A DNA stretch of 64,000 bases from Rhynochetos jubatus (lineage: Eukaryota > Chordata > Aves > Eurypygiformes > Rhynochetidae), in assembly GCA_027574665.1 (NCBI GenBank), contig CM050662.1, forward strand, positions 3,440,501 through 3,504,500. Reading direction: 5' to 3'. The position numbers and the translations under genes are program-made. Numbering within the stretch: the first letter of the stretch is position 1; the number at the start of each line of letters is the position of its first letter. Below, piece after piece: positions 37,111 to 50,260 of this stretch. The notes under the pieces were generated by a model that ran no database searches, was not told the DNA's origin, and saw nothing but the letters and a program-made list of their open reading frames with translations.

Positions 37111-39784
37111 GGAGCCATTGGGAATTGCAAACAGGGAGCACCAGGGATCAGACTTGTTTGATATGCTAGGGGAGCAAGCTCATTAAACCATAGGCATTGG
37201 TACCAGAAGGAGAGGAAATTAAAGCATAATTTAAGAAAAGAAATCCATCTATGTAGAGTGGCTCCAGCCCCCAGCACTCCCTTGTGTGGCTGTGAGCTGG
37301 GACCCCAGCCAGCTCCAGCCTGGTGGCCTGGGCAAAAAGAACACTTGCACCCATCTCTGCAAAACTCTCCTGACTGGGCTGAGACACAAGACACAGCATG
37401 AAATCCTTCCCGTGTCCACATACCCTTTTGCCTTCTTATGCATATGGGGTGTAATGGCAAGGAGACACATCTGGGGCTCAGCACCATTGCTTGTGGCTCC
37501 TTTGCTCAGAGCAGAAAGCTGGGGAAAATCCTGGCAGCCCCAGAAAGATCATGCTCTGGTTGTGACAGAGGGGTTTTTTCTGCTTTCCTGTTTTGCGCTG
37601 TTTTGCTAAGGTGTTTTAGGAGAACGGTGCCTGGGTGCAAATCCACCGTCCCCAGAGCTGCAGAGCTCCTTTGGCAGAACCTTCCATGGGCTGTGGGGTC
37701 CCAAACCACCCGTGGAGGGGAACTTGTCTGCCATGTGGGGAGAGCTCAGCACAGCCCAAATTGCTCAGAAAAACCTCATCGGGTGCAAACCAGCCATGGA
37801 CTTAAAACCACCTGTGCCTTGCTCACGGTCATGCCATTGTCATATTATGAACTGCCCCTGATGCAGTGCTCTGGAAAGAGATTTAAAGGATGTGCTGGTA
37901 CAAACATGTTTTGCATGAAGAATCAGGGACTTGCAGGGGTCCTGTAATCAAGGCTGGCCCATGGCTGTCCTTTGGCAATTCCCTGTCCCGCTGCTTCCCC
38001 CGGCCTCACCCTCCCACCCCTCCTGCATCCCTCCTTCCTGCTGTATACAGTAATGAGTTGTTGCTGTTCGCTCCCTCGTCACAGGCATGGTGGCAGAGCC
38101 AATCAATACAGTAATCAAGCGGTCCGAGCAAAGCCAGCCGGGTGCCTTCCTACCTCTCCGTTAGCAAACACAGAGCTCACGTGGCTTCTACCGCTGCAGG
38201 CGCAGGCACAACCGGGTCCCCAGCCAGGCTGAGGTCTCCCCAGGCTGTCCTGTCCTTTGCTTTTCCTCCACCAGCCCTGCTGATGGCTGCGCAAACAACA
38301 TTGCACATGGCCAAGTCAATCTGCAAAGCCATAGCTAAAATGAGAGTCAGATCACTTAATATCTGTGAGCCAGACCTGCACTGGTGTCAGAGTTTGGCAT
38401 TTCCCTGTAGGAAGGCAATCCTGGCTCTGTATTTTCTTGGACAGGGAGAGAGCCACACTACTCAGAACACGATGGCTGCAGTTGGACACGTGGCATCTGT
38501 ATGGTGGGATGCTCCCTCCAGCTCAGAGACGAAGACCTGCTAAAGACTCTCTCGTGGCCTATGCCTACCTTGACATATGGATAAAGATGTCACAGAAGAT
38601 TGTGCTACGCAAAATCAGTGTATTTTCCCCAACTGTATTTTCTATAGAAGCACCAGGACTTGTTTGACTTGCAGAAATCCTGTCAGCTCCTGGTCAGCAA
38701 GGTGCCCAGATGAAGCTGGAGGAGTAAAACCATTAGCAGAGCTGCCATCCTACCAAACATTTTCCAGGCTTTGGTTCCTTACAGTCACACATTAATAGTA
38801 ACTTAGACACCAGGGCTGTTACATCAAAATAGTCATGCTCACACAATGATAAGCATCACGTCAGTATAAACTCAAAATGCTGGCTCGTGTCAGCCAGAAA
38901 GTATTGATGTGCAAACTTTGCACCACCTGGATGTGTGCCAGATCACATATCACCTGTCCTCCCACAGGCAGCATAAACCTGGCATGAAACCATACCTGTG
39001 TTATATGCTTCGTACCACACACAACAGAAACGTGATCATGTGCTTGCGTGTCTTCTGGAGTTGATTTTACAATACACAGGCATGTGTCCCAGGCAGGTAA
39101 GTGACTGAAATAAGACTCAGAAAATGTACAGTTTCTTCAGTTGCAAAGGAAAATCACTGATTATCACTGGAGTTGTGACTGGAAGTTTCAGCCTCTGGAT
39201 CTCATTGCCCCAGGACGTGTTCCCTGCAGGGAGCAGGGAGCCAGACTCCTGGGCTGGTTTGGTCTCTGATTGTCTGCAAGTGCCAAGCCTGAGCCTCCGA
39301 CACAAATCAGAGCAGATCAGGTCCTTGTGTAACTCATGACAGCCAGCTCAGTCAATACCTCAAGCATGGTCAAGTAGGGATTTTCCATCGTTTTTGTGTG
39401 TGCACAAGTGGAAATAAGACCATGGGAGCTGCCCCAGACCAAGGGTGACTGAGATAGGAGCATAGGCACCTGCATGGGCCACAGAGGCTGGGAAAGGGTC
39501 ATTAGCCTGGAGAAGCTGTAGGCATCTGCAGCTAGGTACCCTTTATTCCTTCAAAAACCCCTCCCCTGTCCTCCTTTTCACGCTGCTGCTGCCATGTCTG
39601 CTTTTCACTTTTACTTATTACTCCTCCTGGTAAGGGTTGCTGGCACTGCTGCCCTTGCGTGCTGCCCTGCACCCTCCATGTGCCAGGTGCTGCCCCAGCT
39701 CCTGGGGCTCCCCTGCCGCTCGCCAAGCTTGCCCAGCCCACCCAAAATCAGGGAAGAAACTGATTGCAGAGTCAGAAAGGCAAA
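37111..39784. other. Noncoding stretch, no gene recognised
   Basis: No gene is recognised. Frames of 138 to 169 codons around 37071-37947 lie on both strands and have no domain. The part 38040-38150, with ACAGTAATGAG and CAATACAGTAATCAAGCG, has a duplicated TACAGTAAT word and may be regulatory. Confidence 0.4.
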
Positions 39785-40130
39785 TCCAGACATGACTGAC
39801 TCTGGGGAGCCTGATTGAAATAACTAATTAGGTTCTCACAGCCGTTCGCTTTGCAAGAATAAGACCATATCCCACTCCCTATTTTCTAATGAATCCTGCT
39901 CAGTGTTTTATAATGATTTGTTTAACTGAGATTTCAGTGTCTCCAGGCTGCAGCGCTGGTGTGACCCTGTGCAGCCTACCGCAGATGCTGGGGGAAGCTT
40001 TTGATACTCTCTCAAATTTACCTTTCCCTGCTGGCATGCAGGTTTTTTAATGTTTCCCATCACGGTAGTACCATTTCCATCTCCCGGTGCCACACAAAAC
40101 AATTTCCCCCCCTTCCTCTGTTTATGTTAT
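39785..40130. promoter_or_regulatory. Candidate conserved noncoding block
   Basis: Words such as GAAATAACTAATTAGG, TTTTCTAATGAATCC, TTATAATGATTTG and TTTTTAATGTTTCCCATCAC are spread over about 350 bases with no recognised repeat. Texture suggests a homeodomain-rich regulatory element. Conservation is unproven. Confidence 0.27.
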
Positions 40131-43100
40131 TTACATGCACACAGATGGTTATAATTTTTTCTTCTCTTTTGAGCATCTCTCAGGGAATCTAAATAGGTGA
40201 GCTCTTCTCTTCCCCAACTGGTGCAGCCCACCATGGCCCCACAAACCGCTGCTGGGGCTCCAGACTCACGTTTCTTATCCCTGGAGCTGCATTCCTGTTA
40301 CCCACAAGTACCCTGATCCCACAAACATTTATAGATGCAAGCATCTTCCCAGCTGCAGAAAGTTGTACTGAACTCAGGAGGACTGCCTGTAAATAACATT
40401 ATTCCCATGTAGAAGTATTAGGCATATTTTGATCAAATAATCTATTTTAATTGTTATTTTCAAAGGCAGTCACTCTGCAATGATTTTTCTTTTTAAATTA
40501 TATTGTTTGTTGCTTCTCGCTCCATTATCTCTTAGCTGTGTGGAGATACAGGTTTTTTCTATCATTTGTGCTGTTATTTTACTAGTGGCTAAGGTCATAC
40601 TAACTTATGAGAGTTGCCAAAATCATGTTTCTTTCTCTATATACATTTTAATAACCACACTTGACTTTTTCCAGTGTTTTATTCTTCTCCATTGCACGTA
40701 TCTTTCCCCAGGGAATCGCCAGTGTGGCAATAAATCACTGCTAATTCTCTTCCCTGCTACTCACACCCCTTCTTTATACAAATTTAATTTTTCACACATT
40801 CCTTTGTATACTGCTTATTGAAGAATGCTTTTTTTAAAGAACCTTGTCTTTTCCTATTCACCCAGGTTTTTTTACTTTCCCTTCCTCTCTTCCCTTTCCT
40901 TCCCTTGGAATGAAGTACCTCGTTGACTTTGAGATGACATTGATTTCACACCCCTCCCCGCTGTACTGCAATGGTTTTCTTTTCTCTAAGATATTTTTGC
41001 AGAAGGTTCCTTTTTTCTGCTGCACACCCGTGGCTGTACCATTAGCTTACACAGCTGCTTTGCCTGTTATTTTTCCTACAAGCCTTAAGAAATTCCAAGT
41101 TACCTCCTGCTATTTCATTTTGCGTAGAAGTTCTGTAAACCTTGGCTCCTTGAGTGCCCGTACCGAAGTCATACTGTCTGTGTCTTTTCTTCTTGCGTCT
41201 CTCGTTCGCAGCAGGTCTGTAGTCTGTTGTGACTTAATTATAGTGCCTTTTAAGATTCCTCTGGGAGCTGTGGCACTACTGGATTTTAATATCCCACCCA
41301 TGACAACACTGTCATTAGTATTATTACTTCTACTGCTATGATTAGTGCACTATGGGCAGAATGAGTGTCTCCATAGAGGTCAGGCACATCCCTGATTCAA
41401 GCAGTTTAAGAAATCAGTTGCAGGCAATAATTGAAGACAGAGATGCTAAGGCTGCATGTGGGAACGGCAAGCATGTTTGTAATTAACAAATTGCAACAGG
41501 GTTCAGAGCAAGGGCTCCTGCTGACTCACGCTGCTGGGGAGGAGCAAGTCTGGGGAAGGGGAAACGAGGAGACAGGGTTGCTCTGCAGGAGGATGTTCCA
41601 GTGGGGCACTGGGAAGCAGAGGTGGCCAAATGGCTTTCAGGCAATAAAAATGTTCATGACACTGCTGGGCCACTTCTGTCTGGCTCCGGTGCTTGCACCT
41701 CCACCAGCCCCAGTGAAAGCAAGTTGCTGCTCTGGGTAGCACTTGAGCACCTTAAAGCACTCAGAGCCACCCAGATTTTCGGTCTATGAACTTTGCAAAA
41801 AAACTTTAAAAAGGTCAAACCCCACCTCTGCAGGCTGCATGTGGATCTCCATGCTCACCCAGAGCAGTCTGGGCCGGAGGCAAAGGGATGTGTGAGTGTC
41901 TGGTGCTGTCTCTGTGCGCTGCAGCAGCTGCCAAAGGAGCCCGCTGGAGCCTGCTGTGCACAGAGGGGCCAAAAAGCATCATTTTGGAATGTATTGTGGG
42001 TTTCCAGACCTGTGCCCACTGTTCAGCTGCTGCCCCCACCGAGCTGAGGAACACCCAGAAATCCCAGGAAAACAGCCAAATTTCTTTTTTTACTAGGCAA
42101 TAGTTTTGTTGAGGTGAAGATGTCCAAGGAAATCCTCATGTGGGATAATTTGAGAGCGATGAAGCAAGGAGATGTGTACTGGCTGAGATGATTGTCACCC
42201 TATAACAGAAATTGCTACTGCACAAGGGGGATATTCAGCAGCAGAAGCTGGGGAAAATCCTGTTCTGAACAATACAGACAGTGCCATCATATCTCCCAGC
42301 AACATTCACCAAAAATTAGGGACCAAGGTGAAGAGGTGCTAAAGAATAAGAAATTCCATAAAGAACCCTTCCATCTCCACAAGTAAAAAAAACCATACAT
42401 GCAGCCAAATATTAAATGCCAATTTGAAGAGGTATTCATACGTTCTTCAAGGAACAGCTCCAATATAGAAAATAAGAAAAGAACATTTCTGAGAACTTCA
42501 ATTAAGTACAAGGTAACTTGGAATCATTCCCATCCGTTCCTTAAATTTTCCAGTCTATCTTTTATTTTATGTATGACTCTCAGAAAGGCTTTGCAACATC
42601 AAAGATACTTTTTGTCTCCTTTGTTCAAATGTATAAATTTGCCTACAAAAATTAGAAATATCATCAACAGTGAAAAATAATTTATTTGTAAAAAGAACTA
42701 ACTTTTGTTTGAACTAGAGCTGGGAATTGAGATAATGTCTATGAATATGTGGAATGAATAGATGGAAGTATCTGAATTTGTGGAAATACATGAATTCTCC
42801 TTTGCTGATAGAAAATTACAGTCAGGGCCCATCACAAACTAAATTAATATTCAACATAATCTCATTCCCACACAGGAACCCAAAGAGACAATTGATCTCG
42901 TTTCCACTAAAATCAATGGGAAAAACTCGCCGAGTAGGTCTTTCAACAGAGGATGGCAGCCAGCGTGACACCTGAACTAACACAGATTCACACCTTCCAC
43001 CCACCTCCAAGAAGCTTTGTTGCTTCTTGGATTAGATTTGAATTTATGATCTCACGCCAGGCCCTTGTTTTTCTGCTTTAAGTCACACACATAAAGCTCC

Positions 43101-45915
43101 ATGGGAGCATCAGTAATTATGCTTATCACCCAGAGGTCACCTTTTTAGATGTATTTTCTAGATCTTCAATCTCCTTCTAAAATAAGATGTATTTCTTAAT
43201 CAAGGTTGCCATGAGAGGCTCAGCACTTGCAGTCTCGCATGGAGGAATATTAGTGCTACCAGACATTATTTTTTATTTCTCTTTCAAATGCATTGATTTT
43301 TTATCTATTATTTTATTCCAAGAAGTAGCTGTGGCACCTATTTTACATTCAGAGTCTGCCTCAGGAGCTGTAATAATTTGAAGCACTGGATGCTCAAGCC
43401 AGTGTATAGCTGGAGCGGAGTTCCGTGGCCGGTCCTGCCAGCTCAATGTCTTCAACATCTGCTGAGAAAAGGGAAAACGTGGCATCCCGCAGCCTCCTGG
43501 GAAGGCTCAGTAGTTAGGTCCAGAAGTCAGTGTCTCCAGGCACATATTGGGAATGATCAGCATTCCTCCCCAACAGGGATGCTGTTTCTGATTTATTAAT
43601 GTAGCAGTTAAAATCAAACCAGCATGGGAGTGTATCTAAGTCAGCTGCAGCCAAGATAGGCATGCTGGAGGCAGGGATCCTTTTCTCTTGAAATATGGGC
43701 AATCTCCACCTCTCAAAACAGATCCCAAACTGTGTAACCCAGAGGAAAAAGAGGTTTGATAAAGATTATGCAATTCGGCTCTTGCATGGTGGAGAGTTAC
43801 ACTTGCATAAGAGGCTCTGAGGAGAATAGGGCTTTTCTGAATTGGGCAATGATTCTCAAACTGGGACAAATCAATTTAGAAACTACTTGCAATGACCCAG
43901 GATTACAAAACAAACAACAATGGTCATTTGCAAACTCACAGCAGCCTCTCATCCTGGCTTCTCCCCTGCCTCTTATCCCGGCTGCAAAACACGCTGTGCT
44001 TTGTCACAAGAAGAGCCTGCTGCTGGCAAATCTTTATTCTCATGTCTGAGGTTCTCTGTGTGGGGGCAGAAATCTCAATACAGATATAATAAAATAAAAC
44101 AGTGCCAGGAAAAAATAGCGCTTAAAGTGCCAGCCTTATTGTTTAGGGACAATCTGGCTGGGATAAGACACTAAAATAACAGCTTCTTCTTTTCCCAGTC
44201 TTTCCTAGCAGGCATGGCTTGGTCACGGCTCTCTGAGCAAGCAGTACCTGCCTGTTTTCAGGACCAGGTCTTGCTGGAGCAGGAGGTTGTTTTGGCATGC
44301 CAAGGGGATGTACCTCCTGCCTGGTTATCCAGCAGTGCCTGGGTGGCGGATAGGTACCCATAGGAAGCTGCAGATGGACCTTGTGGCCATCACAGTAAAG
44401 ACAGGGTAACTCCAGGGAAGATATCCAAGCCTAAAGAAAAGGAAGAAAGGAAAACATGGGTTCCCCTACAGCTTGAGAAAAAGGAAAACAGCAGAAACTT
44501 GGAACAGGCAGCAGCAGGAAAGTAGACCTGGAGGGAGAGTGGGGAGCAGGGACCAAAAGCAAGCTCCACTGGTCACTACTGATGTACACTTTAACTCAAC
44601 ATTACTTAGAGACTGGTGGCTTTGGAAAAGAAACCACAAGTAATTAACCTTGATCTGCTAATGGGTCAGCTCAGCTGAGAGCATTGATTTTGCTGATAGG
44701 GATTATGTAAAGAGTATAACAACCAATAGACAGAAGTGGCTGATGATCCGAAAGTGAGTTTATGATGGGTAAATAGTGACAGCACTGCAGCTGTCAAACC
44801 TGATGTAGATGTGGCAGGGATCTGTGAAGGGGGTGCATTTAGGAGATGCCCCCTTCTGCCAAGATCACACCAGTGCTGCCTCCACCAGTCAGGTCCTGAG
44901 ACCAGAGAGTCCCAGTTTTCCCACTTCAAAGAAGGGGTGATCAAGATCTTCTGTGGCATGGTATGTCCACTCCCATACCTCAGAAAAAACACAGAGTCAG
45001 GTTGCAAGGAGCAGGTCAGATCTCATTTACCTTGTACCAAATCCTTCAAAGTCTTACTCAAATGATTGTTTCAAGTTGTGCATGGGGTGTTTTAGAAGCC
45101 AGCCCAGGATGGGTGCAATGTGCTTCAGGAACTGTCTTCTGCAGCATGCCTGAGGACACTGAGCGTCCTGAAGGCTAATGAGCACCTACGCAACCCTCAC
45201 ATTAGCTAGGCCAGAAGTCCAGAGCGCTGTGCCTTAAACCAAAGATCTCTGACATTGAACAAGTGCTGTTGAGGGAGAGAGGACACCTCCTGACACAAAG
45301 GAGACTACCAGAGTTATGACAACTACTAAAGACAGGACTTCAGAATAGAAGGACCAGTGGTCTGGACCACTCTGATCATCCTTATGCTATGCTGTTGGGG
45401 AGGTAGGGAAGACACGTTGGGATGCTGATAATAATCACCACAGTGATTTGTTCTGGGTAAAAGAAGAAACATAGAAACATTTTTAAGGATCTCTTGCAGC
45501 TTCTTTGGCACAGTTCTTCATAAATCCTGTTTGGTAAGTAGTGAGACTGTCCACATGACCTGGCATCTCAGCAACAGACTTTTCTCGAGCAGAGCAGTCA
45601 GGTTTGAGACAGGCTCTGCCAATGCACATGTCAATGCATTTCTCTTACATCTGCTCCCAACTACGGATGTGGACTGGTCCCTTTAAGCTGATCAGACCGA
45701 ATTCTGTCCTTGCCGTTGCTGCATCTTGATCTGCTCAGGTGAATGTAAAGGTGTAAATCTGTGTCTGTGCAGGTGCTAACCTGGGGTTTGGCAAATTGCA
45801 CTGATTCACTTGCATAACCTGATTGAGGGGCTGCTGAGGTAGCTCTTATTTCTCATGAGGCCGCAAGATAAAATATCACTCTTTATTCCAGCTTTCCTCC
45901 ACTCTCCTTTGACAT
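40131..45915. other. Noncoding stretch, no gene recognised
   Basis: No gene is recognised. From about 40390 to 41260 the plus strand is T- and pyrimidine-rich (for example TTTCCCTTCCTCTCTTCCC near 40875), which opens hydrophobic-looking frames of 113 and 165 codons that are compositional artefacts. The block 42390-42800 is A-rich and featureless. The stretch 42894-42935 (CCACTAAAATCAATGGGAAA core) resembles a fragment of an ancient amniote repeat. Short chance frames elsewhere have no domain. Confidence 0.4.
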
Positions 45916-47357
45916 GGCATTAAGTGGTGTGGGAGGTGGAAAATATGACATCATTTTTCTTTTAAAAAGGGCATAAGGAACTGGAGACAAGTAAGTGTGC
46001 TTTCTGTGGCAGGCAAATCAGAAGAAACTGTAATATACAACAGAATTAGCAAGAGCCTAGGTAGATCAGGATATATTGTGGAAGAGTCAACATGGCTTCT
46101 CCAGGGGAAGTCATATCTCATAAATCTATTAGATTTCTTTGAAGGCATCAACACAGGCCCAGGCAAGAATTAGCTGGCTGCCATTGTTAGACTGCATTTT
46201 CCTAAAGTTACATTCAAGACCTCTCACACAAGGCACTTGGAGACACTATGATGTTATGGAGTATGGGAGGAAGTCCCTCCACAGATTGATAAGTGGTTAA
46301 AAACACGTAACCAAGGGAAGGATAACTGATCAGTGCTCATGTTGGCCAAAGAACAATCACCAAGTTCCTTGGAGACCTGTCCTGGGAACTGTACTGTGCA
46401 ACACTCATCAATGATCCGGAAAAGTGGTGAATAATGAAGTAACGGTGTTTTCCTATGCGACAAAATTATTCAAGATCATGAAATCTAACACTGACAGTGA
46501 AAAGCTCTGGAGGATCTTCTGAGACTGAGTTACTGACAATGAACCAGAAGATGAAATTCAGTGTAAATAAATGTAAGGTAATGTCAGTGAAGGTGAAAAA
46601 AGTTCAGAACGGCAACCAAGTTTAAACAGAAAATGATTAGCTCTGAATTAGCTACCACCGCTTATCAAAGAATTCATAGATCACTGTGGAAGGCAGCCTG
46701 GGAAAGCTGCTCAGACCTGTGCCTGGGTCAAAAAGCAAGCAAGGCAGATGTTACATATTGCTCGAGAGGGAGGTATCAGTACAGAAATTGTCATCATAAC
46801 CAGCATCAAGATCCATGGTCTGTCTTTATTTTGAATACTGGTGTGTGTCTGATCTTGCATCTCCTAGAGGACACGGGGAGCAGGGAAGGGAAAATAAAAG
46901 GCTGTCCCAGTGATGTTCTTGATGCTGAGAGACTGAACAGACCAAGGTTATTCAGCTCAGATAGACCACGGAAGTCTATCCCAAGTGCTTTGGGGAAAGA
47001 AAATTGGAGTTGGTGACTCCCTCTTTCTAGCCTTACAATAAGAAATTAAAGTATCAGGAAGCAGATCTAAAATGTTGACTGGGAAGCACTTTTTCTGAAC
47101 AGGGATTCGTGCATGCTAGAAGACCTGTGGCATAAGGCAGACAGGCTTGTCAATGGCACAGACACAGCAGTCTGGTTGCAACCAGCAGCTCACGATGCCC
47201 TATGAGCTGCCAGGTGCCACCGTGCCAGAAGCACTTGGTGCTGGACTACTTTTCTCATGCTTGGCTGCAGTGTTGTTCTCCACTGCTTTCAGTTCTACTG
47301 ATTCAGGCAGAACACCAGGCTTTGCAGATATTTGGTCTGTCCCAGTACGGTTGTTTC
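45916..47357 (+). mobile_element. Ancient CR1/L3-type LINE, 1.4-kb reverse transcriptase to 3' end remnant
   Basis: This is the longest element in the window. Blocks occur in CR1/L3 order: the KKG segment before the polymerase (45962-45985), GAAGAGTCAACATGGCTTCT (46081-46100, the ESQHGF-type block), CATCAATGATCC (46406-46417, the INDL block), a truncated active-site block reading TCCTATGCGACAAAATTATT (46451-46470), CAGATGAAATTCAGTGTAAA (46547-46566, the MKFNV block), TTTATTTTGAATACTGGTG (46825-46843, the HLEYCV block), and a 3' terminus TTTGGTCTGTCCCAGTACGG (47331-47350). The FADD catalytic motif is lost by a small deletion, and frameshifts and stops break the frame throughout, so it is inactive. 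The 3' end follows the GGTCTGACCCAGTATGG ending known from reptile CR1-type elements. Plus orientation; the 5' edge is fuzzy. Confidence 0.88.
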
Positions 47358-49690
47358 ACTGTCCTTGTGGCGATGAACCCAGGACACTTTGATGGATGTC
47401 CGAGGTTAAGCCACAGCAGAACCCACTTGCTGATCACTATGCTGAAAATGGGGGGTCTTCAGTGCAGCTCAAATGCTCTTCTGTATTTGTCACCCAACGC
47501 AGGGCTGTAGCCCATCTGGCCTCAGCAGAAATGCTGTAACAATCTGCTTCAAGTTCAAATCCAATACAATGCAGGAGAATGCAGCTGAGGAGAACAACAA
47601 AGGTAATCTTTACTTTGCTCCTGCACATAAGGAAAAGAGGAAAAAAAGGAAGTATTTTTTATAAAGACCAGAATTATTCCAACGTAAGTGTGCTACAGGA
47701 TCTAGGTCTATAGACAAAAACTCAGAGGAACAGATGAAAGCGTATGTTGTAGAGCATTGAAAGAATGCACAGTAAGAGGCCACCTTTGCTGCCCCGTCTC
47801 TGGAGGCCAGGCAGGAGGGACTGCTGCCAGTCCTGCTCAGCACTGAATTGCGTAGCACTGATTTCTCTTCAGGATGCTGAGGTAACCCTCAGCTCCCCTA
47901 CATTTGGCTCTCCCGTATGCCATGTTTAATTCCTTCTTTTCTTCTTTTTTTCCAGAAAGACACAATTAGAAATAACCCGTCAGAGTAAAATAACCAAAAC
48001 TCACATTCTGTCTAAAAGTCTGTTTCAAGAATAAAGAAGATTGTGTATGAAAAAAACGCTCACCAGTGAGGTTCAACATCAAAAGAATGTTTTGCATGGA
48101 CTAAATAGAAGTATTCATTTTTCATACATGCACAGATTCACACTGACACCAGTTAGACTTTCATACGAGCACACTTTGTTTACTTAAAAGCTTGAAGGAA
48201 GGGAAAATGTCACAAATGCTCATGTAAGCCTGCATGTGCACCAATCGGACACATCCAGCATGGCTGTTTGTACAAGCAAAGATCTCCCAATAGGCCAGGA
48301 AGCATTCGCATAAATCATCTGCCCAATCATTTAAGAGAATGAATAATTCATAGAAAGGCAAATGTGTTCACAAGCAATCCATATGAAGAGCTAGGAGCTA
48401 CCTTCAAGGAATGGACTTGCTGCTCTCTATCTCTGTGAACCTGAATATGCTTTTCCTTGGCTCCCAACTTTCACAAATCTGGAGCAATTCTGCAGCTCCA
48501 GCCCCCCAAATGTCACTAGTTGTCACCCACTCCCTGAGGCTGTCCCAACAGATGAAAACCAGCGTCACCCACAAGCGGTGGTGCTAGTTACTATGACACA
48601 TCTAAATCACTTAATGGGAGTAATTTCATTCCTTCTTTCTTCATTTCTTATTTCTTGAGCCTGGTGATGGAGGGACAGAACTGGTTTGCTTGAGCTGTAC
48701 AGCTCACAGTGTCTCGTAGACACAAGCTCTGCCCTGTGGTGTCTGTTTCTCCAGTGGGGAAATGGTGAGGAAGATAATGAGCAATTGGAAAGGTTTTAGA
48801 TATCTAGGTGTGATGTGGGCTTTATATCAGCCAAGCTCTGCTTCTTACCTCCAGTCTTATATGAACCTAAAGATGGTGGGGTAGTGCTGGGCAAACAGAC
48901 AAGCAGATGTGCTCCCTACAGTGCTGCCTCTACCTTGTCTGGCCCCAAGCCCTTACCTCCAGCACCACCAGCAGAGGTAAGGGGCTCTCTCAGTGTCCCC
49001 TCATCCAGAGAAACAGACTTTAGGAGGGACATGACAGGGAGCAGCAGTCAGTCAGGAACCCTTGTTCTCTCAGATAGCCTTGATACCTTTAGTCACATCT
49101 TTGGGGGAAAACTGGTTGAATTTTGGTTTGGGTTTTTATTTTTGTTCATTTGTTAGTTTTTCTTCAGTGTCAGGCACAGAAGAACCAGACCAATTCTCTT
49201 TAGTCTTGCATGAGATGCAAAATATAAATAGGAGCAAAAGGTTTCGTATAGATATATATCTGTCCTCAAAAAAATTTGCTGTGCAGCCGCACGTAATATT
49301 GCACACTCAGCTTTCAATTCTGTTTTCCAGGACCCACTTACAGGATCATTCCTGAATCTTTAGAAAAAGTATTGCAAAGAGAAGTATGTTCATCCTGCAG
49401 CTGCCCAGATCCCCAGGCAACGAACATTTCTAGAAATCAAAATTACCTTTCTGCTAAGGAAACTCTCCCATGGAGACACCTAAGCCACATCCAGAACATT
49501 TCAGACCCAGTCCTGTCCTTAGACTGCAGGTGAAAAACACACCCTTTGCTGTGACCCAGGACACTGATCTTTACCAGACTGAAAGCTGCACTGGTCCTGC
49601 TGTCTGTCTGCATGACGGGCTGCTGACGCACCGTGCATAGACTTCTCCCTTCGTGTCTAGTCCCCGGTGTTCAGAAGCACTGATTATGCT
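47358..49690. other. Noncoding stretch, no gene recognised
   Basis: No gene is recognised. A pyrimidine tract at 47930-47955 ends in an acceptor-like TTTTTTTCCAG, with no convincing exon after it. The block 48030-48380 is AT-rich, with GCATAAATCATCTGCCC and GAATAATTCATAG words, and could be a conserved element. Short chance frames elsewhere. Confidence 0.38.
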
Positions 49691-50260
49691 GAGAGCTGAT
49701 GAAATACGATTACATTTTTCTCTTCATTAAACATGATATAGAATCATAATTCATACATATAAAATTGTTTTATTCCTTTTTCCTGTTTGCTTTGGAATTA
49801 TTTCATGGTCTCGACAATGTAGGTTTAGCAATGCTGTCTCTTCTGGAGAGCCAGTCAGCCGCCAGTACCCTGCAATTTTAATGATCTAATCCGACAGCTA
49901 GCATGCTTTAATTTAAAGTTTTATTAACGACTGCTTTCTACCCTCAAAGACTATATTAAAATTTGTTAATGGAATTGGAGATTATAAATGCCCCACTGCA
50001 AGGCCCACTTGTGCTGTTCTGCACCACCCCCTTTAGAATTCAGAGCAATCCTATTAACTCTTCTTTATGTTTTGTATAGGTCATTTTGATTGCAGTTTTT
50101 TGTGTACTTTCCTTATGAGATAGTGTTCCCTGAATCTAAGCATTTGAAAGAATATAATTTTACAAAAGATCACATATTTCAGATTCATTATCCTTCAATA
50201 GTGAGCTTAAAATTTAATTTCTTTGACTTATTGCAATTTTTTTGAGTCTACTGGGGGAAT
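49691..50260. promoter_or_regulatory. Candidate conserved noncoding block, strongly AT-rich
   Basis: The core at about 49870-49995 contains TTTTAATGATCTAATCCG, GCTAGCATGCTTTAATTTAA, TTTTATTAACGACTGC and TTTGTTAATGGAATTGG. These are dense homeodomain-like TAAT and TTAA words with two retained CpGs (ATCCGAC, AACGACT). No simple repeat or LINE sequence is recognisable. The pattern is typical of long-range developmental enhancers, but only alignment could show selection. Confidence 0.38.

Noticed and set aside
40480..41341. Hydrophobic open frames of 113 and 165 codons resembling membrane proteins
   Set aside because: They lie in T- and pyrimidine-rich sequence, which gives Leu/Phe/Ser-rich frames by composition.
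47500..47560. AGTTCAAATCC, like a tRNA T-arm box
   Set aside because: No matching A box, acceptor stem or anticodon arm could be built around it.
49735..49760. GATATAGAATCATAATTCATA, like a minus-strand CR1 tail
   Set aside because: It is not followed by the CR1 GGTTGGAAGGGA block; AT-rich sequence explains it.
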